Shown here: one piece after another, positions 18,051 to 26,922 of the stretch
Layout of the letters: every line of letters begins with the position of its first letter
How positions within the stretch are numbered: the first letter of the stretch is position 1
NCBI GenBank assembly: GCA_025210475.1
Contig: JAOARW010000021.1
Span: forward strand, 62,001 to 126,000
From: Carboxylicivirga sp.
GTDB lineage: Bacteria; Bacteroidota; Bacteroidia; Bacteroidales; Marinilabiliaceae
DNA length: 64,000 nt
Direction: 5' to 3'
The notes under the pieces: model-generated
Told to the model about the DNA's origin: nothing
The model's input: only the letters and a program-made list of their open reading frames with translations
Databases searched by the model: none
Made by a program: the position numbers and the translations under genes

Positions 18051-18659
18051 ATGAATCAGTTAAAATTTAGAACCTTGCTGTTTTTTACAGCCCTAACTTT
18101 CATGGTCTCTTGTAGCGACGATGACAAAGACTATTCACAACAAACCAAATTCGACATTTTTACAGTCCAGGCAGACCGTAAGACGGTGTATATGAATGGT
18201 GAAATTGATACAAGGACTCTTAGTGATTTCAAACACATGCTAGAAGGACATCCGGATATAAACCTGATAAAAATGTTCGAGGTTCCTGGCTCTAACGATG
18301 ACGAAACAAATTTTAAAGTAGGTAAATTATTAAGACAAAATAAGATTAATACACATTTGGTTGACAAAGGAATGATTGCTTCCGGAGGTGTTGACTTCTT
18401 TTTAGCTGGAGTTAAAAGAACGCATGAAGAGAATGGAGCCGTTGGTGTACATTCATGGTCGGATGGCGATGGTAAACAAGCTACCGACTTCCCTGACGAC
18501 AGTCATGAACATCGTGCCAATATTAAGTACTATGAAGATCTGGGTTATTCAGCTGAGTGGGCAAAAGAATTTTACTTTTTTACAATTAAAGCTGCTCCAG
18601 CTGATGATATTTATTGGATGACTAAAAAGGAACTGGACAAATATAAAGTGTTTAATTAA
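18051..18659 (+). CDS. Lipoprotein with ClpP/crotonase-like serine hydrolase core
   Basis: 202 residues. The lipobox is MVSCSDDD (Cys about residue 23). The mature domain has the order expected of ClpP-fold proteins: a GEID strand after the N-terminal beta, an EVPGSNDDE turn, then GMIASGGVDFFLAG with S111 placed like a ClpP/SppA nucleophile, and GVHSW with H134 placed like the catalytic His. It resembles predicted periplasmic ClpP-like proteins (COG3904-type) from memory; this is not verified. It could be a periplasmic or surface protease, or a non-proteolytic hydrolase. The Asp of a full triad cannot be assigned by eye. Confidence 0.6.
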   Translation: MNQLKFRTLLFFTALTFMVSCSDDDKDYSQQTKFDIFTVQADRKTVYMNGEIDTRTLSDFKHMLEGHPDINLIKMFEVPGSNDDETNFKVGKLLRQNKINTHLVDKGMIASGGVDFFLAGVKRTHEENGAVGVHSWSDGDGKQATDFPDDSHEHRANIKYYEDLGYSAEWAKEFYFFTIKAAPADDIYWMTKKELDKYKVFN

Positions 18660-18689
18660 TAGTGTTTTATTCGAGAGGGGCTGCTTCAG

Positions 18690-18965
18690 GCAATTGCATT
18701 TAACATTCAACCGCGTTGTGGTTGATGATAAGGTGATTTATGCCATACCCTGTATACCATACAGGGTTACTCATAATAAATCCTTATAGGATTTTGTATT
18801 AACAACCACAGCGTGGTTGAATATGAATAACCCCAGATGAATTGAAAATCAGCGGAGCTAAATCTGGGGTGGATGAATAAGAGGGCTTTAGAATCCTTAC
18901 GGGATTCAACTTTTAAATGCGATTGTCCTGGGGGTTGCTTACAAGAGTTAGCCTCTTTTTTAGTG
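18690..18965. repeat. REP-like array of short palindromes
   Basis: Several imperfect and perfect hairpins lie next to each other: AACC-GCGTTGT-GGTT (about 18709), CCCTGTAT/ATACAGGG (about 18747-18765), AATCC/GGATT (about 18779), AACCAC/GTGGTT (about 18804-18818), ACCCCAGAT/ATCTGGGGT (about 18829-18870) and GAATCC/GGATTC (about 18892-18908). The layout resembles the REP/BIME-type palindromic clusters scattered through Bacteroidota genomes, which are thought to be mobilised by RAYT (IS200-like) transposases. No such transposase is in this window. The whole 18660-19007 gap holds no gene apart from this array. Confidence 0.65.
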
Positions 18966-19007
18966 AAAAGTAGTGAACATTTATCAAATCTAATCAAGAA
19001 GTAATCT

Positions 19008-19604
19008 ATGAAACAAAACTACACAGTTGTATTGCTGGTATTATTCTACTTATTTGTACAAAGCAGCCAGGCACAGGAACAAGAGATGATCAAAGCTGCC
19101 CAAAATCAAATTGCAAATTGGCTCGAGAGAATACCTCAAGGAGATGAAGCTGATTATGGTTTTAAAAATCGAGGTGAATTTAAGGATGTTGAAATTAATA
19201 AGCTTATAGCGGTATATTATTACGAAGATGGCCAAATAAAAAAGTACCCTTTGTGGCGTTTACCTGTTGAAGTGGATGGAGAATACCGTTTATTGGCAAC
19301 AATGATTAATCGGAATAACAAATACCTCATTGTGGATATAGGGGCCTCTGTATTGGCCAGGGATATTGAGAAAGAAACAAAGACCCAAAAACTGGCAGAT
19401 GTACCTGTAAGTATGTTTAGGTCGACTGTGATGAGGGCTGATTTCCTAATTAATACGAAGCAAGAGTATCTTCCACTTTCGTCTGCCAGGCAGTTTTTAG
19501 TAAACAAGGGTGAGGCTTCACTGAAAAGTCAAAGTGCAAATAAGATATACAAAGAATACGAAATCATTAACCTGATTAACCAAACCATTGATGAAGAAAA
19601 TTAG
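19008..19604 (+). CDS. Secreted protein of unknown function, paired with a papain-like protease
   Basis: 198 residues. A signal peptide (1-22, ending SSQAQ) is followed by a soluble alpha/beta domain with a LWRLPVEVDGEYRLLATM strand pair and a KYLIVDIGAS strand. No catalytic motif is recognised. The gene overlaps the start of the protease gene by 14 bases, so the two are translationally coupled. By analogy with secreted cysteine proteases that come with an adjacent inhibitor, propeptide-like protein or chaperone, it may bind the protease. That is inference from position only. Confidence 0.6.
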   Translation: MKQNYTVVLLVLFYLFVQSSQAQEQEMIKAAQNQIANWLERIPQGDEADYGFKNRGEFKDVEINKLIAVYYYEDGQIKKYPLWRLPVEVDGEYRLLATMINRNNKYLIVDIGASVLARDIEKETKTQKLADVPVSMFRSTVMRADFLINTKQEYLPLSSARQFLVNKGEASLKSQSANKIYKEYEIINLINQTIDEEN

Positions 19605-21249
19605 TCTCGTTTTAATGACTGTCTTCTGTTTAATTCAACTGACAGGAGCACAAATACTAAATGTTAAAAAAGTGACCCAGCAACAAAATCAATGGTGTTG
19701 GGATGGTTGTTCCTATTGTATATTGGACTACTATGGTGTTACCACTTCACAGTGTGAAATTGCGGAGTTTGCCCGATCGAGAAATTCGGAATATTTTGGA
19801 TCTGTTAACTGCTGTACTAATCCTGCCAGTTGCAACAAAGGGAATTGGCTAAATGATAGTGAAGGTAGCATAGAAGAGATCTTGATGCATTTTGGGAAGT
19901 TAAAAACCCTACCTAAGGATTTGTATCTAAGTAAAGAAGAAATAAGAACCAACCTGACGTGTGGAAATCCTTTTGTGATAAGATGGGGATGGAAGCGGGC
20001 CAGCGGAGGAGGGCACGTTATTGTAGGGCATGGAATAAAAGGTAATACCATCTATTATATGGATCCATGGTATGGAGAAGGCAAGAAGATGGGCTCTTAT
20101 GAATGGATGGTAGAGGACACGCGACATTTATGGACAAATACTTTATCAGTGGTCGATGAGTTGGCAGAGGAGCCTAAAATTCTGTTGGACAGGAAAAGAA
20201 TAGATGTACGGGTTGAACCCCAGCTATATGTTGAGTGTGAGCCTATCGATGGAGCTAATAGTTATCAGTGGGAAGTGATTGATCCGGGATATGCTGAGGT
20301 AAATGGCAACGGAACAACGGCAGAAATTAAATGGAAGAATATGACAGATCCTAATTCCCTATACGGTGCTGGTATTAGAGTAGGAGTTAGTAAAGGTTGT
20401 GCAATTAATGCCTCTATGAAATATCTAAGGCTCTCTGTCGCCTCAAAACATTGGGGTAATTATCCAAAGCCTGAGAAACCAGAAGGAAAACAATCTATCT
20501 GTCAAACAAATAACATTGAGACTTATTCAACTAAAGCTTTTGATTGGATCGATCAATACCACTGGACACTTGAACCGTTTAATGCGGGCGTTATTACAGG
20601 TATTGGTAACCAGGTAGAAGTCAAGTGGAGTCCCTATTACTATGGAATGGCGAAGTTAAGTGTGGCGGCGCGATCAAATTATTCGGTAGGCGAGTTCTCA
20701 GAACCATTGGAAATAGAAGTTGGCAGTGGAAATCTGCTAGAGACTCCTCAAGTGCCAGTTATTGAATTGAATAGCGATTCTGAAGCGTTGTTAACTGTAA
20801 AGGAAGTTGAAAAGGCAGAATCGTACATATGGCAAATAGAGCCAGAAAAAGCAGGAGTAATAACTGGAACTGGCTCCTTGGCTAAAATTCATTGGAACTC
20901 TGGGTATCATAGTTTAATACGTATAAGGGTGGCTGCACAAAATAACTGCGGCATAAGTGAATTTTCTGGTTATTTAGATGTGCTTTCTACCAGTGTAAAA
21001 GATAAGTTAAAACCTAAGCTGGAGGTTTATCCAAATCCTACACGAGGTAAAATCACTATTGAATCACCTGATCCTATTAAGACGATTAGTATTTACGATA
21101 CAATGGGGCTTGAGGTCATTAATGAGCAACAATATAGTAGATCTAAAGTGTGTATTAATACAGAACTGATGAAAGGAATTTACCTCATTAAGATTGTCAC
21201 CGATGAAACGCAATACGTAAAGCGAATTTTAGTTATTGATGAGTCTTAA
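19591..21249 (+). CDS. Papain-like cysteine protease (AvrRpt2/C70-type) with Ig-like domains and T9SS tail
   Basis: 552 residues from the ATG at 19591; a TTG one codon earlier is less likely. After a signal peptide (1-21) the mature protein starts with a VTQQQNQWCWDGC segment, the QxxxxWCW nucleophile motif of bacterial papain-like proteases, with C36. H142 in GGGHVIVGHG and D158 in YYMDPWYG complete a plausible triad. Extra cysteines (CCTNPASC) suggest disulfides. Residues ~200-465 form three repeated Ig/PKD-like domains (SYQWEVIDPG, HWTLEPFNAGVITG, YIWQIEPEKAGVITG). A type A sorting domain follows (LEVYPNPTRGK...GIYLIKIVTDE). It is likely an exported, surface-attached protease. Confidence 0.8.
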   Translation: MKKISLVLMTVFCLIQLTGAQILNVKKVTQQQNQWCWDGCSYCILDYYGVTTSQCEIAEFARSRNSEYFGSVNCCTNPASCNKGNWLNDSEGSIEEILMHFGKLKTLPKDLYLSKEEIRTNLTCGNPFVIRWGWKRASGGGHVIVGHGIKGNTIYYMDPWYGEGKKMGSYEWMVEDTRHLWTNTLSVVDELAEEPKILLDRKRIDVRVEPQLYVECEPIDGANSYQWEVIDPGYAEVNGNGTTAEIKWKNMTDPNSLYGAGIRVGVSKGCAINASMKYLRLSVASKHWGNYPKPEKPEGKQSICQTNNIETYSTKAFDWIDQYHWTLEPFNAGVITGIGNQVEVKWSPYYYGMAKLSVAARSNYSVGEFSEPLEIEVGSGNLLETPQVPVIELNSDSEALLTVKEVEKAESYIWQIEPEKAGVITGTGSLAKIHWNSGYHSLIRIRVAAQNNCGISEFSGYLDVLSTSVKDKLKPKLEVYPNPTRGKITIESPDPIKTISIYDTMGLEVINEQQYSRSKVCINTELMKGIYLIKIVTDETQYVKRILVIDES

Positions 21250-21391
21250 GATAGAAGGTTTTTTAATATCTGGTTTGTTGTCATCTTGCGTTAAAAATCA
21301 AAGTGTAATGATGAAATATTGTAGGTAATTGGTATAGGTTAGTAAATAGCTTATTCTTTACCAATGGTATGCACGAAAGCATAAGTGTATT

Positions 21392-21423
21392 TTTGCTGAA
21401 AGAGTATGGAATTAATATGTTTA
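21392..21423 (+). promoter_or_regulatory. Candidate Bacteroidota sigma-A promoter for the 21510 gene
   Basis: TTTG at 21392-21395 is followed after 20 bases by TATGTTTA (21416-21423), which matches the -33 TTTG / -7 TAnnTTTG consensus at all but the last base. It lies about 85 bases before the start codon. This is a pattern match only. Confidence 0.3.
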
Positions 21424-21509
21424 TGCTGCGATAGTTGGTAAGGTAGATAATTTACAGTTAATAAGAATTAAAATAGTAAATTAAAAGGCATATAATTAAT
21501 TTAAGTTCT

Positions 21510-23369
21510 ATGATATCATTATTAAGATTTAAGAGAAGAGGATTTGTTTATTCATTAATTTTATTATTCGTTTTTGTATCCATTAGTTGTTCTAATCACG
21601 AAAATAAATATAATGAGCCAAGTATTGCTTTTCTTGCTGATGTGCACTTTCATGATATATATGGAGAATTGCAAGATGGCGACTATAAGGGAGTTATGAA
21701 TCCAAAGAATGGGAAATATGCACTTCCAAGATCCATGAAAGCTCAGTTGTCATCCACTCGTTTGTTCAATGAGAATTATTTTGCTTTTCTTACGGCTTTA
21801 AATGATATTGTTAAACGAGATATTAAATACGTTATTCTTCCTGGCGACTTTAGTGATGATGGACAACCTTTAAATGTAAGAGGAATTAAACAGATATTGG
21901 AAGAATATTCTAAGGAATATGGTATCCGTTTTCTATTGATTACAGGTAATCATGATCCGGTAAAACCTTTTAAAAGCGAAGGAGGTAAGGTTGATTTTCT
22001 TGGACAAGATGGTAAAAAACAAGCCATTGTTAGTAAAGCAATACCTTTTAAGCCAAATGATGGCGAGTTGTCACCTATTGTAAGTAATGATTTGAGTCAA
22101 TTAGGATATAAAGAAATTGCCAATGAATTAGGAGCCTTTGGTTTTATGCCGCAAAAAAAGGATGTGTATTGGGAAACTCCTTTCTCAAACTATAACGTAG
22201 ATACTTATTCTTATGAGCAAGCCCAAAGGCAGGCTGACTTTATTACACGAAGTTACGAGGTGTCTGAAACGGGAATTCGTTTACCAGATGTAAGTTATTT
22301 GGTAGAACCAGCAGAGGGCTTGTGGTTTTTGGCAATTGATGCAAGTATTTATCTGCCAAAAGAAAATGCTCAGGAAGTATCTGAGAATGGTGATGCATAT
22401 TCTGATGCGATAGGTAACTATTCGCGCACGTTGCAGCATAAACCTTATTTGTTAAAGTGGATAAAGAAAGTGACCAGTGAAGCTAAAAAAAGAGGTAAGA
22501 AGTTAATAACATTCAGCCACTATCCAATGCTTGATTTTAACGATGATTCAGCTCCATTAATTCAACAACTGTTGGGGCTAGGTAAATTACAGTTATATCG
22601 TTCGCCTCAAGACGAAATTGGAAAAGCATTTGCTGAAGCAGGCGTGAGAATACATTTTGCTGGTCATATGCACATTAATGATACTGGCTATAAACGATAC
22701 GGAGAAGGTAAGGGTATTGTTAATATTCAGGTACCATCTTTGGCAGCTTATATACCTGGGTATAAAATAGCCCGCATAACTGGTGAGAATACTATGGAGG
22801 TGAATACCATACTCTTGGATTCCATCCCTCGGTTTAAGGAACTATTTCCTTTGTATCGTATCGAACACGAGGTTTTGTCTAAGCTTCAGGATCCAAACAT
22901 TTGGAATATAAGTATTCTTGAATCACCATCGTACAGAGATTATACTGAATGGCACTTGAAAGAATTAGTGCGTATGAGATTTCTGGATAAGGATTGGCCT
23001 GTTGAGCTCAAAGATTTTCTTATATCATCAACGGGCAATGATATTTATGAGTTCGTTAATAATGGTGCTCAATCCAATGAAAATTGGAATGCTGGATCAA
23101 ATAGCCAATGGACAGGTTATGATCTGATAGTGGATTTTTATCGATTGCGCAGTGCAGATCGTATGGCATTAGATGATATTGAACAAGAGCGTATTGTGCA
23201 ATATAATATATTGTTTGATGCAATTGAGAGTAATGCTTTGAAGTCGAACGATGAATTAATGATGCAATTAAGGTTATTTGTCACAATATTCAGGAGTTTT
23301 ATGACAAATGTTCCGGTTCATAATTTACTGATTAATATTGACACTGGTGAACAGATTGAATATCAGTAG
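21510..23369 (+). CDS. Calcineurin-like metallophosphoesterase, lipoprotein
   Basis: 619 residues. The N-terminal signal ends in VSISCSN (lipobox Cys27). All five MPP blocks are present: LADVHFHD (D44, H46), LPGDFSDDG (~113), TGNHDP (~150), FSHYP (~333) and a late FAGHMHIND (~387). It is longer than the usual ~330-residue MPP because of insertions between the GNHD and SHYP blocks and a ~180-residue C-terminal helical region. The family hydrolyses phosphomonoesters or phosphodiesters with a dinuclear metal centre. It is the first of seven MPPs from here to the right end, and it sits upstream of a GH20 gene. Confidence 0.9.
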   Translation: MISLLRFKRRGFVYSLILLFVFVSISCSNHENKYNEPSIAFLADVHFHDIYGELQDGDYKGVMNPKNGKYALPRSMKAQLSSTRLFNENYFAFLTALNDIVKRDIKYVILPGDFSDDGQPLNVRGIKQILEEYSKEYGIRFLLITGNHDPVKPFKSEGGKVDFLGQDGKKQAIVSKAIPFKPNDGELSPIVSNDLSQLGYKEIANELGAFGFMPQKKDVYWETPFSNYNVDTYSYEQAQRQADFITRSYEVSETGIRLPDVSYLVEPAEGLWFLAIDASIYLPKENAQEVSENGDAYSDAIGNYSRTLQHKPYLLKWIKKVTSEAKKRGKKLITFSHYPMLDFNDDSAPLIQQLLGLGKLQLYRSPQDEIGKAFAEAGVRIHFAGHMHINDTGYKRYGEGKGIVNIQVPSLAAYIPGYKIARITGENTMEVNTILLDSIPRFKELFPLYRIEHEVLSKLQDPNIWNISILESPSYRDYTEWHLKELVRMRFLDKDWPVELKDFLISSTGNDIYEFVNNGAQSNENWNAGSNSQWTGYDLIVDFYRLRSADRMALDDIEQERIVQYNILFDAIESNALKSNDELMMQLRLFVTIFRSFMTNVPVHNLLINIDTGEQIEYQ

Positions 23370-23494
23370 ATATTTGGGTAGGTAAGCTAAGGGTATCTTT
23401 TTGTTTTATAATTATTGTAACAGGCCTGACATAGGGTAGTGTCGATGTTATTTGTTAAGCTGTTATATCGAATAGAATTATAAAAGATAAAGAA

Positions 23495-25792
23495 ATGAAA
23501 CTAGTTTATTTAAAAAGCTCTTTTTTCTTATTGTTGATGATTGTGGCATGTGGTCCAAAGAAAAGGCCTGTTTATAATGAGGGTATTAATATAACACCTG
23601 TACCTTCTCAGGTAATAAACGGCCAAGGAACATTCGAGTTAAAAAGCAGCACTAAATTGTTTGCGTCAAGTCAGGAATTGTCTGGGGTGATAAATGGCTT
23701 AAAATCTCAGCTTAGAGCATCTACTGGATATGATTTGCCGATAAGTGCGCAATTTGAAAAAAGTAATTCAATAAATATAAGTATCAACCCATCTATTTCG
23801 GATAATTATGAAGCTTATGAGTTGACCGTTAATAACAACCATATAGCAATTGTTGGAGCATCGAAAGAAGGTGCTTTTTATGGTGTTCAATCATTACTCC
23901 AGTTATTTCCCGCGGAGATAGCCAGCAAAGAGGTTATTAATAATATTGATTGGCTAGTCCCTAGTGTTGAAATTAAAGATGAACCTCGATTTAAATGGAG
24001 AGGAATGCACCTCGATGTGTGCCGTCACTACGTTCCTGTAGAAAATATCAAAAAGCACCTGGACGTAATGGCTATGTATAAAATGAACAAGTTTCACTGG
24101 CATTTGACTGAAGATCAGGGATGGCGCATTGAAATCAAAAAGTACCCACTTTTAACGGAAGTTGGCTCTAAGCGTATTGAAGCAGATGGAACGGAATATG
24201 GAGGGATCTATACACAGGAGCAAATTAAAGAAATTGTTGCATATGCAAGTGAACGTATGATTGATGTTGTGCCAGAGATCGAACTACCTGGTCACGGATT
24301 AGGCGCTTTAACTGCATATCCATACTTGTCATGTACCAGGGGGCCTTTTAAAGTAAGAAACTACTGGGGCGTAGAGCCAGATGTTTTTTGTGCAGGTAAA
24401 GAAAGTGCCTTTATATTTTTAGAAGATGTGATTGATGAAGTAGTCGAATTATTCCCGTCACCATATTTTCATATTGGAGGAGATGAGTGTCCTAAAATCA
24501 GATGGGAAAAATGTCCGCATTGTCAGAAAAGAATTAAGGATGAGGGATTAAAAGATGAGCACGAGCTGCAAAGCTATTTTATTAAGCGCATTGAAAAGAT
24601 TTTGTTGGCGCATGGAAAAAAAATGATAGGCTGGGATGAAATACTTGAAGGTGGTTTGGCTGAGTCGGCAGTAGTGATGTCATGGCGTGGTGAAGAAGGA
24701 GGAATTGAAGCGGCAACTCATGGTCACGATGTGGTAATGACTCCAGGAGATTGGTGTTACCTTGATCATTATCAGGGTGATTCTAATGTAGAGCCAGTTG
24801 CAATTGGAGGTTATACCACTCTTGAGGATACATATGGTTACGAACCAGTGCCAGAAGAGCTCGATCATAAAATGGTTCACCATATACTAGGCACACAGGG
24901 TAATGTATGGACTGAGTATATGTACACTCCGGAAATTGTTGAATACCGCGTTTATCCACGCATTATTGCCTTGGCTGAGGTGAATTGGAGTACGAAGGAG
25001 AACAGAGATTTTGAGAGTTTCGTTAAGCGAATGGACAACCAATTTGTTCGTTTGGATATGAATGCAATTAACTATCACATTCCTCTTCCCGAAGGACCAT
25101 GTAATCATGTTGTATTTACTGATAGTGTAAAACTTGAATTTACAAGTACACGTCCTATTAAAATCGTTTATACAACTGATAATAGTGAACCAACACTTGC
25201 TTCGGAAGAATATACTGAGCCTTTATCGTTTAAAGAAAACACAACATTAAAAATTACATCTGTGTTGGTAAGTGGAAAAATGGGTACAGTTCGAACCATT
25301 AATATCGAAAAACAGGCATTAAAGCCAGCACTTGACGTTAAAACCACTACAAACAATGCTTTAAAGCAACAACGTGTTGATGGCACATTTGTGAGAGTCG
25401 CACAACTTGAGAATGTTACCAATTGGGAAGAAGGAGTTAGCGACTTATCTTCGAAACCAGCTTATGAAGATGAAAGTGTTAAAACTACAGAGGCAAAAAT
25501 CTTAACGGGTTATATTGAGATACCTGAAGATGGCGTATATGAGTTTAATACAAATCTCGATCAATTTTACATTGATGGTGAGTTATTAATTAACAACGAT
25601 GGATTAGTTAAGCGTTTCTCAAGAAACAATAGTACAATTGCTTTAGCAAAAGGCAAACATGCCGTTAAGTTAATTTATATGGAAAACAATCTTGGAGGTT
25701 GGCCTCAGGCGTGGAATGGATTGGAAGTTAATTATCGCCTCTATGGTACTGAAAATTTTGAAAAGATAGCTAAGGAAATGTATAGTTTTTAG
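23495..25792 (+). CDS. GH20 beta-N-acetylhexosaminidase, lipoprotein with PA14-like C-terminus
   Basis: 765 residues. Lipobox IVACGPKK (Cys about 19). A GH20b domain (about 30-155) is followed by the catalytic TIM barrel (about 158-510), with FHWHLTEDQGWRIEIKKYP, PEIELPGHG and FHIGGDEC. D330-E331 are the expected catalytic pair: Asp stabilises the oxazolinium intermediate and Glu is the acid/base. A chitobiase/fn3-like segment (about 535-605) and a PA14-like beta domain (about 615-765) follow. It removes terminal beta-linked GlcNAc or GalNAc. A decayed paralogue lies at 29170-29610. Confidence 0.93.
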   Translation: MKLVYLKSSFFLLLMIVACGPKKRPVYNEGINITPVPSQVINGQGTFELKSSTKLFASSQELSGVINGLKSQLRASTGYDLPISAQFEKSNSINISINPSISDNYEAYELTVNNNHIAIVGASKEGAFYGVQSLLQLFPAEIASKEVINNIDWLVPSVEIKDEPRFKWRGMHLDVCRHYVPVENIKKHLDVMAMYKMNKFHWHLTEDQGWRIEIKKYPLLTEVGSKRIEADGTEYGGIYTQEQIKEIVAYASERMIDVVPEIELPGHGLGALTAYPYLSCTRGPFKVRNYWGVEPDVFCAGKESAFIFLEDVIDEVVELFPSPYFHIGGDECPKIRWEKCPHCQKRIKDEGLKDEHELQSYFIKRIEKILLAHGKKMIGWDEILEGGLAESAVVMSWRGEEGGIEAATHGHDVVMTPGDWCYLDHYQGDSNVEPVAIGGYTTLEDTYGYEPVPEELDHKMVHHILGTQGNVWTEYMYTPEIVEYRVYPRIIALAEVNWSTKENRDFESFVKRMDNQFVRLDMNAINYHIPLPEGPCNHVVFTDSVKLEFTSTRPIKIVYTTDNSEPTLASEEYTEPLSFKENTTLKITSVLVSGKMGTVRTINIEKQALKPALDVKTTTNNALKQQRVDGTFVRVAQLENVTNWEEGVSDLSSKPAYEDESVKTTEAKILTGYIEIPEDGVYEFNTNLDQFYIDGELLINNDGLVKRFSRNNSTIALAKGKHAVKLIYMENNLGGWPQAWNGLEVNYRLYGTENFEKIAKEMYSF

Positions 25793-25818
25793 CATCGAAT
25801 ATATTTATCGATTATATG

Positions 25819-25855
25819 AGCTACCTCAATAAATTTGAGGTGGCTATTTTATTTA
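25819..25855 (+). terminator. Intrinsic terminator after GH20
   Basis: An 11-bp stem, AGCTACCTCAA against TTGAGGTGGCT with one wobble, has a TAAA loop and is followed by ATTTTATTT. It lies 27 bases after the GH20 stop codon. Confidence 0.85.
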
Positions 25856-26062
25856 GCAATAAAATCGGATAATTAAATATTTAACTTATAGACATAGAGC
25901 CTGTTGTGGTGATACTGTCAGAAAATGAATCAAGTTCCTATAAATTAAATACCAAAATGGGATAATATTTTGGTTATAAGTCGTTATCCTACTAGTGTGT
26001 TGGCAATAAACTGTTTTGCAAAAGTGGATTCGAGTGTGTTATTGGAATAAGAAATAATAAAG

Positions 26063-26899
26063 ATGAGAGCATATTTTAATAGCCTTTTGGCCATCGTGGC
26101 GTGCGTGCTTTTCGCAGCATGTGTTAATAAACAAGGAAAAGAACACTTTATACCAACTATTGAGCTTGCTTCCGATAACTGGACGTATGACCCAGCTATT
26201 AGTGATGAGTTTAATCAAAATGAAATGGATATAAATAAATGGTACGATACGAACCCAACCTGGATTGGGCGCGCTCCGTCTTTATTTAGGACTTCTAATG
26301 TATCACTGGAAAATGGTATGTTGGTACTTACTGGCAAACGAGAAGAGGTTGCCGATGCCCCCGAAGGATATCATACTTTCACATCAGCGGCCGTGCAGAG
26401 CAAACAAAAAGTACTCTATGGGTATTTCGAAATAAGATGTAAACCAATGAATTCAGCTTTATCCAGTGCTTTTTGGTTGTATACTCCGGACTCTGTTAAA
26501 CAAGAAGAAATTGATATATTTGAGATATGTGGTCGGAATGATGTTGATACAATGTATTCACATAGCTATTTTGCCACATCTCACTTTATTATACATGAAA
26601 AGAATTGGGCAATTAGTGACCATGTTGCGCATAAAACAGATTATAAACTGGCTAGCCGTTTTATTGTTGCAGGCTTAAAATGGACGCGTGAAGAAATAGT
26701 CTGGTACCTGAATGGTAAGGAAATACGCAGTCGTAGAAACGATTTCTGGCATAGTCCAGCAACAATAAACTTCGATAGCGAGGCATTTCCAAGCTGGTGG
26801 GGGCTGCCATCTGACAATGATAATGGAGGTCGATTTGAAATAGAGTATTTCAGATATTGGTCTCAAATTAAAGAAAGTAATGCTAGTTATAAGAACTGA
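26063..26899 (+). CDS. GH16-family endo-glycosidase, lipoprotein (agarase/porphyranase-like)
   Basis: 278 residues. Lipobox LFAACVN (Cys about 20). The GH16 signature ExDxxE is seen as EIDIFE with E149 (nucleophile), D151 and E154 (acid/base). It is preceded by GYFEIRCKPMNSALSSAFWLY and followed by a typical LKWTREEIVWYLNGKEIR strand. The short ExDxxE form without the bulge residue fits the beta-bulge-free branch that includes agarases, porphyranases and kappa-carrageenases, so a galactan backbone is a reasonable guess but unproven. It is 23 bases upstream of a GH172 gene, so they are co-transcribed. Confidence 0.88.
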   Translation: MRAYFNSLLAIVACVLFAACVNKQGKEHFIPTIELASDNWTYDPAISDEFNQNEMDINKWYDTNPTWIGRAPSLFRTSNVSLENGMLVLTGKREEVADAPEGYHTFTSAAVQSKQKVLYGYFEIRCKPMNSALSSAFWLYTPDSVKQEEIDIFEICGRNDVDTMYSHSYFATSHFIIHEKNWAISDHVAHKTDYKLASRFIVAGLKWTREEIVWYLNGKEIRSRRNDFWHSPATINFDSEAFPSWWGLPSDNDNGGRFEIEYFRYWSQIKESNASYKN

Positions 26900-26922
26900 A
26901 TTAACATGGAACTTAAAAAGCG

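Noticed and set aside
18690..18965. Possible tRNA or structured ncRNA in the palindrome cluster
   Set aside because: The hairpins are independent small palindromes; no cloverleaf or known RNA family pattern is seen.
18767..18997. Minus-strand reading frame of 76 codons in the palindrome array
   Set aside because: It lies entirely within the REP-like palindromes, has no recognisable protein features and no operon context.
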